A program made the translations under genes and the position numbers. A stretch of DNA of 64,000 nt from Nonomuraea sp. PA05 (GTDB lineage: Bacteria > Actinomycetota > Actinomycetes > Streptosporangiales > Streptosporangiaceae): contig NZ_VSEY01000004.1 of NCBI RefSeq assembly GCF_008086045.1, forward strand, positions 124,001 through 188,000. The letters are read 5' to 3'. The notes beneath the pieces are model-generated. The model searched no databases. It saw nothing but the letters and a program-made list of their open reading frames with translations, and was not told the DNA's origin. Shown piece by piece: positions 25,837-33,695 of this stretch (position 1 is the stretch's first letter; every line of letters starts with the position of its first letter).

Positions 25837-26598
25837 GTGCGCATCGGCATCGTCGGGGTGGGCGAGATCGGCCGGGCCATCGTGACCGGCCTGTGCGAGG
25901 GCGACGGCGAGGCGCCCGAGGTGCTCCTCTCGCCGCGGGGCGCCCGCGTGGCCGCCGAGCTGGCCGAACGCTACGAGAGCGTGCGGGTGTGCGCCGGCAA
26001 CCAGGACGTGATCACCGGCTCCGACCTGGTGATCATCGCCGTGCGCCCCCACGACCGGCACGAGGCGCTGGCCGGCCTGCGGGTGGACGACGACAAGATC
26101 GTCGTCAACGTGATGGGCGGCGTCGCCAACGACGACGTGCGCCGCGCGCTCGGCACCGGCGCGCCGGTGGTGCGGGCCATCCCGCTGCCCGCCGTCCGCG
26201 ACCGCCGCTCGGTCACGGTGACGTGCCCTTCGCATCCGGTGGTGGACGCGCTCTTCGCCTCGCTGGGAGGGGCGCTGCCCGTCGCCGACGAGGCGGCCTT
26301 CAACGTCTTCTCCGCCCTGACCGCCACCCTGAGCACGCACTACGCCTACCTCGCCACGCTCTCGTCGTGGGCCGCCGGGCACGGCATGGCCGCCGCCGAC
26401 GCCGACCGCTACGTGCGCGGCCTCTTCGAAGGCGTGGGCCGCAGCCTCAGCGACGGGAGCCGCTCCTTGCGGCAGCTCGCGGCCGACCACGAGACCCCCA
26501 AGGGGCTCAACGAGCGCGTCCGCACCACCTGGTTCGACCAGGCCGGCTCCGACTCCCTGCGCGCGACCCTCGACGCGCTTCTCGCAGACCTGAAGTAA
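25837..26598 (+). CDS. Pyrroline-5-carboxylate reductase-like NAD(P)-dependent oxidoreductase
   Basis: 253-residue ProC-like protein. The GTG start at 25837 is followed at once by the Rossmann motif RIGIVGVGEIGRAI and preceded by GGAGGT. The C-terminal helical domain has the family segment with SALTATLSTHYAYLATL in place of the usual SGS-PAY pattern. That region normally binds the imine substrate, so a divergent substrate is possible. It is 44 bases after the exporter and may be co-transcribed. Confidence 0.82.
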   Translation: MRIGIVGVGEIGRAIVTGLCEGDGEAPEVLLSPRGARVAAELAERYESVRVCAGNQDVITGSDLVIIAVRPHDRHEALAGLRVDDDKIVVNVMGGVANDDVRRALGTGAPVVRAIPLPAVRDRRSVTVTCPSHPVVDALFASLGGALPVADEAAFNVFSALTATLSTHYAYLATLSSWAAGHGMAAADADRYVRGLFEGVGRSLSDGSRSLRQLAADHETPKGLNERVRTTWFDQAGSDSLRATLDALLADLK

Positions 26599-26609
26599 GC
26601 GCCGCTCGG

Positions 26610-26740
26610 GCTGGATCCGGCGGTCAGGCCGGACCGGCAGCCGGACTGGATCCGGCGCGCAGGCCGATCCCGGCGCAGCGTGATCCCGGCGCGCAGGCCG
26701 ATCCGGGCGCGCAGGCCGAGTCCGGCGGTCAGGCGGGTTC
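26610..26740. repeat. Imperfect tandem repeat of an 18-bp unit
   Basis: Between the ProC-like and TetR genes, about six diverged copies of GATCCCGGCGCGCAGGCC occur in succession, the last reaching the end of the TetR gene. The array is non-coding. It resembles the frame-preserving repeats found inside several genes of this window. No regulatory role is evident. Confidence 0.7.
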
Positions 26741-27328
26741 CGGCGGATCCCAGATGCCGCGCAGGGGGCGCATGCCCTCCTCGACGTAGTCGGCGATGGG
26801 GCGTTCCCCGCCGTCGAGGTACCACTGCTCAAGGGCGGCGAAGTAGCCGAAGGTGAGCGCGTTGGTGGCCACGCGGGCCTGCGGGTCACTCAGCCGCCCG
26901 GCCGCCGCGATCAGCGGCGCGATACGCCCGCTCGCCCGATCGAGCGTGGCACAGACGGCCATGCGCACGGAGGGCTCGGCGAAGAAGTACCGCACCCTGC
27001 GCCACGGCCCCTTCCCCGCCTTGGCGCCTTCACCCTCGGACGGCGCCTCGTAGGCGCGCACGGCCTCCAGCAGGCTGCCGATGGGATCGGCCGGATCCAT
27101 GATGCCTTCGAGCGCCTCCGGACTCATGCTGTCGAACTCGACGTCGGCGACCACGATGCCTTCCTTCGTGCCGAAGATCCGGTACACCGACGAGGGCGAG
27201 ACCTCCGCGGCGGCCGCGATCTCCTCGATCGTGACGGCGCCGAACCCCTTCTCGTCGAACAGGTCGAGGGCGCGTTCCTGGATGGCGCGCATGGCCTTGA
27301 GTCGCCAGCGTTCGCGTAGCCCGGTCAT
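26729..27328 (-). CDS. TetR/AcrR-family regulator
   Basis: 199-residue TetR-type repressor. The HTH is at about residues 13-58 (IEEIAAAAEVSPSSVYRIFG), followed by a helical effector domain ending in a Trp/Pro-rich tail. It is divergent from a small membrane-protein gene. The 111 bases between them contain two near-identical 15-base palindromes, one near each start, which are almost certainly its operators. Confidence 0.9.
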   Translation of the reverse strand: MTGLRERWRLKAMRAIQERALDLFDEKGFGAVTIEEIAAAAEVSPSSVYRIFGTKEGIVVADVEFDSMSPEALEGIMDPADPIGSLLEAVRAYEAPSEGEGAKAGKGPWRRVRYFFAEPSVRMAVCATLDRASGRIAPLIAAAGRLSDPQARVATNALTFGYFAALEQWYLDGGERPIADYVEEGMRPLRGIWDPPEPA

Positions 27329-27343
27329 GGCGTACAGCGTATC

Positions 27344-27358
27344 AGATAGTCACTTTCT
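27344..27358. promoter_or_regulatory. TetR operator copy 1
   Basis: AGATAGTCACTTTCT, a 15-base near-palindrome of the form AGAWAGT-N-ACTNTCT, lies 16 bases upstream of the TetR ATG. It matches a second copy at 27405-27419, supporting autoregulation. Confidence 0.65.
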
Positions 27359-27404
27359 AAAGACATTGACTAGCCAGAGATGCGACCCTAGAGTCACTCG
27401 CTGG

Positions 27405-27419
27405 AGAAAGTAACTGTCT
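27405..27419. promoter_or_regulatory. TetR operator copy 2
   Basis: AGAAAGTAACTGTCT is the second copy of the same palindrome. It lies 21 bases before the ATG of the membrane-protein gene, so binding there would block its transcription. Confidence 0.65.
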
Positions 27420-27439
27420 GAATCGAGAGGATCTGCGCC

Positions 27440-27862
27440 ATGGCACAGAGATCAGGCGTCCTGGTGATCATGTACATCGGGGCGGCGCTCACCGCGGTCG
27501 CCGCCGTCTTCCCGTTCCTCGACCAGGCCGTCCTGGCGGACCACCTCAGGGCGGGCTACCCGTCCTACGAGCCGGGCGCGATCGACGCCGCCGTCACGGC
27601 GTACCTGGTCATCCTGGCCGTGGTCGGGGCGCTGGGGCTGGTCGGCTGGCTCGGCACGATCTGGGCGGCCCGCGCGGGCAAGGGCTGGTCCCGGCGGCTG
27701 GGGGCCGGGCTGCTCGCGGTGGCGCTGTGCGTCGCGGTCGCCGGGCTCACCGTCCGGGACGTCTCCGGCGACGTCGGGCTGGCGCCGCTGCTGGGCTGGC
27801 TGCTGGTGCTGCCGTGCGTCCCCGGGGCCGCGGCGGTCGCGCTGTGGAGAAGGGCGGGATGA
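27440..27862 (+). CDS. Small four-helix integral membrane protein
   Basis: 140-residue protein with four predicted membrane segments: residues 8-26, about 48-72, 84-103 and 113-134. A short loop with YPSYEPGAIDAAV joins the first two. I do not recognise a family with confidence. It lies under a TetR-type operator and overlaps the next gene by four bases (ATGA), so the two form a small regulated operon. Confidence 0.8.
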   Translation: MAQRSGVLVIMYIGAALTAVAAVFPFLDQAVLADHLRAGYPSYEPGAIDAAVTAYLVILAVVGALGLVGWLGTIWAARAGKGWSRRLGAGLLAVALCVAVAGLTVRDVSGDVGLAPLLGWLLVLPCVPGAAAVALWRRAG

Positions 27863-28392
27863 GCGGAGATCGCGCGGGGACGCGCGGGCTCGCGGCACTC
27901 AAGCGCGGGCTGGCCGCGCTCAAGCGGGCGATGTACCGGGACGGTCGGCCGAACGGGGTCATGCGGTTGTGGAACCGGCTCGACGCCTTCGCCTACGGGG
28001 CCCGCTGGCTGTCACCGCCGCACGCCGCCGTGCTGAAGGTGGCGGGGCGCCGCACCGGGAACCTCACGTCGGTCCCCGTCGCGGTCACCCGCCACCGCGG
28101 CGCCGACTTCCTCGTCTCGATGCTCGGCCCGGACGCGGGCTGGGTGCGCAACGTCAGAGCCGCAGGCGGGCACGCCGCGCTGCGCCGCCAGGGCCGCGAG
28201 ACGCCGATCCTGCTGGAGGAGATCCCGGCGGAGGAACGGCCCGAGATCCTGCGCCGCTACCTGGCCGGCGCACCCGGCGCCCGCCCGCACCTGAGGCTCG
28301 GGCCGTCGGCCCCCTTGGCGGAGTTCCTGCGGATCGCGCCCCGGCATCCCGTCTTCCGCGTCCACGAGCGCCAGCCGGAACGCCTCACCTGA
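27859..28392 (+). CDS. F420-type nitroreductase family (DDN-like) oxidoreductase
   Basis: 177-residue member of the deazaflavin-dependent nitroreductase (DUF385/DDN) family. The split-barrel signature segments are LKVAGRRTGNLTSVPVAV, DFLVSMLGPDAGWVRNVRAAGG and a basic NVRAAGGHAALRRQGRE stretch. Actinomycete members use coenzyme F420 or bind similar flavins. The N-terminal helix contains a short LAALKRG duplication. It is translationally coupled to the membrane protein and overlaps the tail of the convergent TetR gene by eight bases. Confidence 0.88.
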   Translation: MSGDRAGTRGLAALKRGLAALKRAMYRDGRPNGVMRLWNRLDAFAYGARWLSPPHAAVLKVAGRRTGNLTSVPVAVTRHRGADFLVSMLGPDAGWVRNVRAAGGHAALRRQGRETPILLEEIPAEERPEILRRYLAGAPGARPHLRLGPSAPLAEFLRIAPRHPVFRVHERQPERLT

Positions 28393-28948
28393 AGGACGGC
28401 AGGACCAGCTCCACCAGCGCGTCCACGTCCTCGTCCACCATCGGCTCGCCGGTCATGCCCATCCGGTGCAGCAGGGTGCCCACGACGACGTCGATGAAGA
28501 ACAGCACCCGCTGCTCCGGCTCGTCGAGCGCCTCCTGGAGCGCGATCCGGTAGGGATCCTGGAACCGCGACGAGAGGATCTCGCGCAGTTCGGGATCGCT
28601 GACGGCGTCGCTGAACACGCCCGCGAACGCGTCCCCCACCCCCGGCTCACCGATCTTGGCCGCACTCCAGCGGATGATCGAGGACATCATCTCGGCCCGG
28701 CTGCCACCCTCCAGCGGCACCGGGCCGAACGCGTCGAGCAGGACGTCCACGATCAGCGCGCCCTTCGTCGGCCAGCGCCGGTAGATCGTCGTCTTCGCGA
28801 TGCCCGCCGCGGCGGCGATGCGCTCCACCGTGGCGCGCGCGTAGCCCAGCTCCTGGACCGTGCTCAGCGTCGCGGCGAAGACCGCGTCGTTGACGCCGGA
28901 ACGCGGGCGGCCGGGCGGGCGGGCGGGTGTGGTCGAGCTCATGCTCAC
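28385..28948 (-). CDS. TetR/AcrR-family regulator
   Basis: 187-residue TetR-type regulator with HTH at about residues 24-66 (VERIAAAAGIAKTTIYRRWP). Starts are possible at GTG 28948 or ATG 28942. It faces away from the HSL esterase gene across a 64-base gap holding a strong nested dyad, so it probably represses that esterase and the ABC genes behind it. Confidence 0.9.
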   Translation of the reverse strand: MSMSSTTPARPPGRPRSGVNDAVFAATLSTVQELGYARATVERIAAAAGIAKTTIYRRWPTKGALIVDVLLDAFGPVPLEGGSRAEMMSSIIRWSAAKIGEPGVGDAFAGVFSDAVSDPELREILSSRFQDPYRIALQEALDEPEQRVLFFIDVVVGTLLHRMGMTGEPMVDEDVDALVELVLPSFR

Positions 28949-28962
28949 ACGATACCGAATTG

Positions 28963-28994
28963 CGCTACCGTTAGTTTCGAAACCTCAAGTAGCG
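28963..28994. promoter_or_regulatory. Nested dyad operator for the 28.4-kb TetR regulator
   Basis: A perfect 10-base palindrome GTTTCGAAAC (28974-28983) is flanked by perfect arms CGCTAC (28963-28968) and GTAGCG (28989-28994). All are centred on the same point, 28978.5. The layout is typical of TetR operators in divergent promoters. Confidence 0.65.
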
Positions 28995-29012
28995 GAACCT
29001 TCAGGAGGGTCC

Positions 29013-30044
29013 ATGACCGACATCACCGCGATGGGACGCCCGGCGGAGCCGGACTGGTCGTCCACCGTGACCGCCGAGGAGCTGACCGCCTTCCGGGACG
29101 CCGAGAACCGCGTCCGGGCGTCCGCCGCGGCACGGGTGATCACCGGGGAGCCGGACCCCGGCGCCACGATCGGCTGGCAACAGGTGGCACTCCCCGACCG
29201 CGACCTGTCCGACCGCGACCTGTCCGACCGCGACCTCCCCGGCCACGACCTGCCCGGCCGTGAGCTGCCCGGCCGTGAGCTGTCCGGCCGTGAGGTCCCC
29301 GTCCGCGTGTACCGGCCCTCCGCCGCAGGCCTCCTGCCCCTCGTGATCCACGTGCACGGAGGCGGGTTCGTCGGCACGGCCGCGCAGAGCGACTGGATCA
29401 ACAGCCACCTCGCCGCCCACCTGCCGGCGCTCGTCGTCTCGGTCGAGCACCGCCTCCTCGACTGGGAGACGCCGCTGTCGGCCGCCGCCGCCGACGGCTG
29501 GGACGTACTCCGCCACGTGGTCGAGCACGCCGCGGCGTGGGGCGTCGACGCGTCCCGCGTCGCCGTCTTCGGCGAGAGCTGCGGCGGGCTGATCAGCGCG
29601 CTGGCGGCCGTCAGGGCCAGGCGTGAGGGCCTGTCCCTGCGGGCGCAGGTGCTGGTCAACCCCGCGGTGGACGTGACCTCGACGGCCCTGTCGTACGACT
29701 CGATGGCCCAGTTCCCGCAGACGCCCTCCCTCTCCCTCCCGCAGTTGCGCTTCTTCCAGCGGCTGGCCGTCCCCGAGGGCGCCGACGCCCGCGCGCTGTC
29801 CCCGCTGTACGCCGACGACCTGGACGGCCTGGCCCCGGCGCTCGTGGTGGTGCCGACCCACGACCCGCTCGCCGACCACGGCCGCCGTTACGCCGAACGG
29901 CTCCAGGCGGCCGGGACGCCCGCGCGGCTCAGTGAGTACCCGGAGGCGGGGCACGCGTTCCTCAGCATGCCGGGCATGGTGCCGCAGGCGACGCCCGCGC
30001 GGGCGGAGATCCTCGCCTTCCTCCGGGAGTCCCTCGGTGCCTGA
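29013..30044 (+). CDS. HSL-family alpha/beta-hydrolase with a repeat insert
   Basis: 343-residue esterase. The oxyanion motif is HVHGGGFVG, the nucleophile elbow GESCGG, the acid Asp is in THDPLADHG and the His in AGHAF. Between the N-terminal cap and the first strand lies an insert of about eight degenerate pentapeptides of the type LSDRD/LPGRE, encoded by 15-base tandem units at about 29202-29300. AGGAGGGT precedes ATG 29013. It is downstream of a nested TetR operator and overlaps the following ABC gene by eight bases. Confidence 0.88.
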   Translation: MTDITAMGRPAEPDWSSTVTAEELTAFRDAENRVRASAAARVITGEPDPGATIGWQQVALPDRDLSDRDLSDRDLPGHDLPGRELPGRELSGREVPVRVYRPSAAGLLPLVIHVHGGGFVGTAAQSDWINSHLAAHLPALVVSVEHRLLDWETPLSAAAADGWDVLRHVVEHAAAWGVDASRVAVFGESCGGLISALAAVRARREGLSLRAQVLVNPAVDVTSTALSYDSMAQFPQTPSLSLPQLRFFQRLAVPEGADARALSPLYADDLDGLAPALVVVPTHDPLADHGRRYAERLQAAGTPARLSEYPEAGHAFLSMPGMVPQATPARAEILAFLRESLGA

Positions 30045-31863
30045 GCCCGCCGCCCCCTCCGAGGCTCCCCCAGCGCGCCAAAGCCTCCCACCGCACGGAA
30101 GTCCCCACGCAGACGGGAGCCCCCCGGCGCACGGGCGCGTTCAGAGCGTCGCGGGGTTGTTGCGCCCGCACGCCGGCGGCTTCGCCGCCCTGGTGATGTT
30201 CCAGGTGATCGGCGCGGTGGCGGGCCTGGCGCCGCTGCTGGCGGTGGCCGAGCTGGGGCGCGTCCTGCTGTCCCCCGCCCCGGCCGACCGCGCCCACGTC
30301 TGGGGCGTGGTGCTCATCGGCGTGGCGGGCCTGCTGGTCCGGCTGGCGTTCACCACCGCGTCGTCGGGGATCGGGCACCTGCTCGACGGCCAGGTGCAGC
30401 TCGCGTTCCGGCGGCGGCTGGCCGAGCACCTGGGCCGCGTCCCGATCGGCTGGTTCTCCCGGCGCGGCACGGGCGAGCTGGCCAAGGTGGTGGGCGAGGA
30501 CGTGAGCGCGGTGCACCCGTTCATCGCGCACACGCCCGGCGAGCTGGTCTCGGCGTTCGTGGTGCCGCTGGTGTCGCTGGTCTACCTGTTCACCGTGGAC
30601 TGGCGGCTGACACTGATCACGTTGATCCCGGTGCTGATGGCGGTGGCGCTGGTCCCGCTGATGATGACGCCTGCGCGGGAGCGGGAGCAGCGGGAGTTCG
30701 ACGCGGCCATGGGGCGGATCGCCGACTCGGCGGTGGAGTTCGTGCAGGGCATCGCGGTGGTCAAGGCGTTCGGCGGCGCCGGTCGTACGCACCGGAAGTT
30801 CCTGACGGCCACCGACGAGTTCGCCGGCACGTTCCTGCGGTGGGCGCGCGGGCTGGCGCCGATCGCCGCCGGGATGCAGACGGCGCTGGCGCCGCCGTTC
30901 GTGCTGCTGGTGGTGCTGGTCGGCGGCACGGCGCTGATCGCGGGCGGCGGCCTGGCGCCGGCCGACCTGCTGCCCTTCCTCCTGCTGGGCCTGGGGCTGA
31001 CCGCGCCGGTGGCGGCGCTGGGGCACGGGTTCGACGACATGACGGCGGCCTGGCGCGCGGCCGGCCGGATCAGGGACGTCCTGGCGGTGGAGCCGCTGCC
31101 CGAGCCCGCCCGCCCGGTCGCGGCGCGCGGCCACCGGGTGGAGCTGCGGGACGTGCGCTTCGGCTACGACGCGGGGCGCGAGGTGCTGCGCGGCATCGAC
31201 CTGGCCTTCGAGCCCGGCACGGTCACCGCGATCGTCGGCCCGTCGGGCAGCGGCAAGTCCACGCTGGTGCAGCTCCTGCCGCGGTTCTTCGACCCCACGC
31301 ACGGCTCGATCACCCTGGGCGGCGTCGACCTGCGCGACCTCGGCAGCCGGGAGCTCTACCGGACGGTCTCCTTCGTCTTCCAGGACATCCGCCTGCTGCG
31401 CGCCTCCGTCGCCGACAACATCGCGCTGGCCGTCCCGCAGGCCGACCAGGACCGGGTGATCCGCGCCGCCCGGCTGGCAGGCATCCACGACCGGATCCTG
31501 CGGCTGCCGCGCGGCTACGACACGGTGCTCGGCGAGGAGGCCGAGCTGTCGCGCGGCGAGGCGCAACGCATCGCCATCGCCCGCGCGCTGCTCGCCGACA
31601 CCCCCGTGCTGGTGCTGGACGAGGCGACCGCGTTCGCCGACCCGCAGACCGAGCAGGCCGTCCGGCAGGCGCTGGCCACGCTGCGCGGCGACCGCACGAT
31701 CGTGGTCATCGCCCACCGCCTGGAGACGATCGCCGACGCCGACACCGTCGTGATGCTCGACGACGGCGCCGTCGTCGAACGCGGCACGCCCGCCGAGCTG
31801 CTGAGCGGGAACGGCCGGTTCGCCGCGTTCTGGCAGACCCACCGAGGAGACGAACCCCGATGA
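30037..31863 (+). CDS. ABC half-transporter, membrane plus ATPase domains (first of a pair)
   Basis: 608-residue exporter-fold half transporter. A Pro/Ser-rich N terminus of about 45 residues precedes six membrane segments (about 50-340). The nucleotide-binding domain has Walker A GPSGSGKST, Q-loop FVFQDI, signature LSRGE instead of LSGGQ, Walker B VLVLDEATAFAD and H-loop IAHRL. The ATAFADP variant and the RVPIGWFSRR segment resemble IrtA/YbtP-type siderophore transporters, as I recall them. GTG 30037 has a GGGAG site and overlaps the esterase end. ATGA coupling to the second half indicates a heterodimer. Confidence 0.9.
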   Translation: MPEPAAPSEAPPARQSLPPHGSPHADGSPPAHGRVQSVAGLLRPHAGGFAALVMFQVIGAVAGLAPLLAVAELGRVLLSPAPADRAHVWGVVLIGVAGLLVRLAFTTASSGIGHLLDGQVQLAFRRRLAEHLGRVPIGWFSRRGTGELAKVVGEDVSAVHPFIAHTPGELVSAFVVPLVSLVYLFTVDWRLTLITLIPVLMAVALVPLMMTPAREREQREFDAAMGRIADSAVEFVQGIAVVKAFGGAGRTHRKFLTATDEFAGTFLRWARGLAPIAAGMQTALAPPFVLLVVLVGGTALIAGGGLAPADLLPFLLLGLGLTAPVAALGHGFDDMTAAWRAAGRIRDVLAVEPLPEPARPVAARGHRVELRDVRFGYDAGREVLRGIDLAFEPGTVTAIVGPSGSGKSTLVQLLPRFFDPTHGSITLGGVDLRDLGSRELYRTVSFVFQDIRLLRASVADNIALAVPQADQDRVIRAARLAGIHDRILRLPRGYDTVLGEEAELSRGEAQRIAIARALLADTPVLVLDEATAFADPQTEQAVRQALATLRGDRTIVVIAHRLETIADADTVVMLDDGAVVERGTPAELLSGNGRFAAFWQTHRGDEPR

Positions 31864-33575
31864 TCCGCATGCTGCTGCGCGTCCTGGGACACCGGTACGC
31901 GCGACCGGTGCGCCGCACCGTGGCCCTGATGACGGCGACCGCGGTCGTCGAGGGCCTGTCGTACGCCCTGCTGGTGCCCGTGCTGCGAGCCCTGTTCGGC
32001 GGCGATCCGGGCGCCGCCCGCCCGTGGCTGATCGCGTTCGGCGCGGCGGTCGCGAGCTACGCCGCGCTGCGCTACGCCAGTGACCTGTCCGGTTTCCGCG
32101 TCGGGACGACGCTGCTGCGCGGCACGTACCACCGGCTCGGCGACCACCTGGCCCGCCTGCCGATCGGCTGGTACGGGCCAGGCCGCGTCGGCGAGGTGTC
32201 GCTGCTGGCCGGCAGGGGCGTGCTGCAGGCGATGAGCGTGCTCGCGCACGTGCTGGCGCCGTACATCTCCGCCGCCGTCACCCCGCTGACGATCGTCGTG
32301 GTGATGCTCGCCTTCACCCCGCAGCTCGGGCTCGCCGCGCTGCTCACCGCGCCGGTCGTGGCGGCCGTCCAGCTCTGGACGGGCCGCGCGACGGCCGCCG
32401 CCGACGATGAACGCCACCACCGTGACCAGCGCGCCGCGGGCCGGGTCGTCGAATACCTCCAGGCCCAGCCGGTGCTGCGGGCCGGCGGCCGTACCGCCGA
32501 GCGCTTCGGCCTGCTCGACGACTCGCTGCGCGAACTGCAGCGCGCCTCCCGCCGTTCCGCACTGTCGGCGCTGCCGGGTGTCCTCGGCCTCTCCCTCACC
32601 GTGCAGGCTCTGTTCACCGCGCTCCTCGTCCTCGGCGCCAACCTGGCGCTCGGCGGCGCCATCGGCCCTGCCGAGCTGCTCGCGGCGCTCGTCCTGGCCA
32701 CCCGCTGCGCGGACCCCCTCCTCTCCCTCGGCGACATCGGCGGCCAGCTCCGCGGCGCCCGCGCCGAGCTGTCCAGGCTCGACACCCTCCTCCGCACCCC
32801 GCCCCTGCCAGAACCCCGCTCGCCGATCATCCCGACCAGCCACGACCTGCGGTTCGACGCCGTCACCTTCCGCCACGGCGACCACACGGTGATCGACGAC
32901 CTGTCCCTGACCGTCCCCGAAGGCCGGCGCCTCGCCGTCGTCGGCCCGTCGGGCGCGGGCAAGAGCACCCTCCTGCAACTCCTGGCCCGCTTCCACGACG
33001 TGGACGCCGGCGCCGTCCGCATCGGCGGCACCGACGTCCGCGACATCGACACGCAGGAGCTGATGTCCCGGATCGCCATCGTCTTCCAGGACGTCTACCT
33101 CTTCGACGGCACCATCGAGGACAACATCCGCCTCGGCCGCCCCGACGCCGCCGAGGCCGACGTCCGCGCGGCCGCGACCGCGGCCCGCCTGGACGAGGTG
33201 ATCGAACGCCTCCCGGACGGCTGGGCCACCGCCGTCGGCGAAGGCGGCGCCCTGCTGTCGGGCGGCGAGCGCCAGCGCGTCTCCATCGCCCGCGCCCTGC
33301 TGAAGGACGCGCCCGTCGTGCTGCTGGACGAGGTGACCTCGGCTCTCGACCCGGTCAACGAGGCGGCCGTGCATGAGGGGATCGAGCGGTTGATGGCGGG
33401 GCGGACCGTGGTGATGGTGGCGCATCGGTTGCGGACCGTGCGCGGCGCCGATCACATCGCCTTTCTGGACGGGGGGCGGATCGTGGAAGAGGGCACGCAC
33501 GACGAGCTGCTCCACCGGGGCGGGCGCTACGCCGCTTTTTGGGATATTTCCATGGCACCGGCAGGGAATGAATAG
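31860..33575 (+). CDS. ABC half-transporter, membrane plus ATPase domains (second of a pair)
   Basis: 571-residue partner of the preceding gene. Six membrane segments are followed by a canonical nucleotide-binding domain: Walker A GPSGAGKST, Q-loop VFQDVYLF, signature LSGGERQR, Walker B VVLLDEVTSALD and H-loop VAHRL. RLPIGWYGPGRVGEVS near residue 100 parallels the first half. Start and stop overlap as ATGA. The two halves would form a heterodimer with one canonical and one altered signature motif. Direction of transport cannot be decided: IrtAB/YbtPQ relatives import siderophores despite the exporter fold. Confidence 0.92.
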   Translation: MIRMLLRVLGHRYARPVRRTVALMTATAVVEGLSYALLVPVLRALFGGDPGAARPWLIAFGAAVASYAALRYASDLSGFRVGTTLLRGTYHRLGDHLARLPIGWYGPGRVGEVSLLAGRGVLQAMSVLAHVLAPYISAAVTPLTIVVVMLAFTPQLGLAALLTAPVVAAVQLWTGRATAAADDERHHRDQRAAGRVVEYLQAQPVLRAGGRTAERFGLLDDSLRELQRASRRSALSALPGVLGLSLTVQALFTALLVLGANLALGGAIGPAELLAALVLATRCADPLLSLGDIGGQLRGARAELSRLDTLLRTPPLPEPRSPIIPTSHDLRFDAVTFRHGDHTVIDDLSLTVPEGRRLAVVGPSGAGKSTLLQLLARFHDVDAGAVRIGGTDVRDIDTQELMSRIAIVFQDVYLFDGTIEDNIRLGRPDAAEADVRAAATAARLDEVIERLPDGWATAVGEGGALLSGGERQRVSIARALLKDAPVVLLDEVTSALDPVNEAAVHEGIERLMAGRTVVMVAHRLRTVRGADHIAFLDGGRIVEEGTHDELLHRGGRYAAFWDISMAPAGNE

Positions 33576-33605
33576 GTATTGCGCGGCGACCGGCTGAGAT
33601 AAAGA

Positions 33606-33625
33606 AATGCGCGTTCCAGCATTTG
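33606..33625 (+). terminator. Weak hairpin after the ABC operon
   Basis: AAATGC and GCATTT form a six-base stem with an eight-base loop, 30 bases after the ABC stop. There is no U-tract beyond a short TTTGT, so termination is only a possibility. The region is richer in A+T than its surroundings. Confidence 0.25.
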
Positions 33626-33695
33626 TCTCTCGCGCCTGGCCGCGACGACTTACCGTGGTCGGGATTCGTTCTCGTCAAGGTCACGGGAGTCAAAA

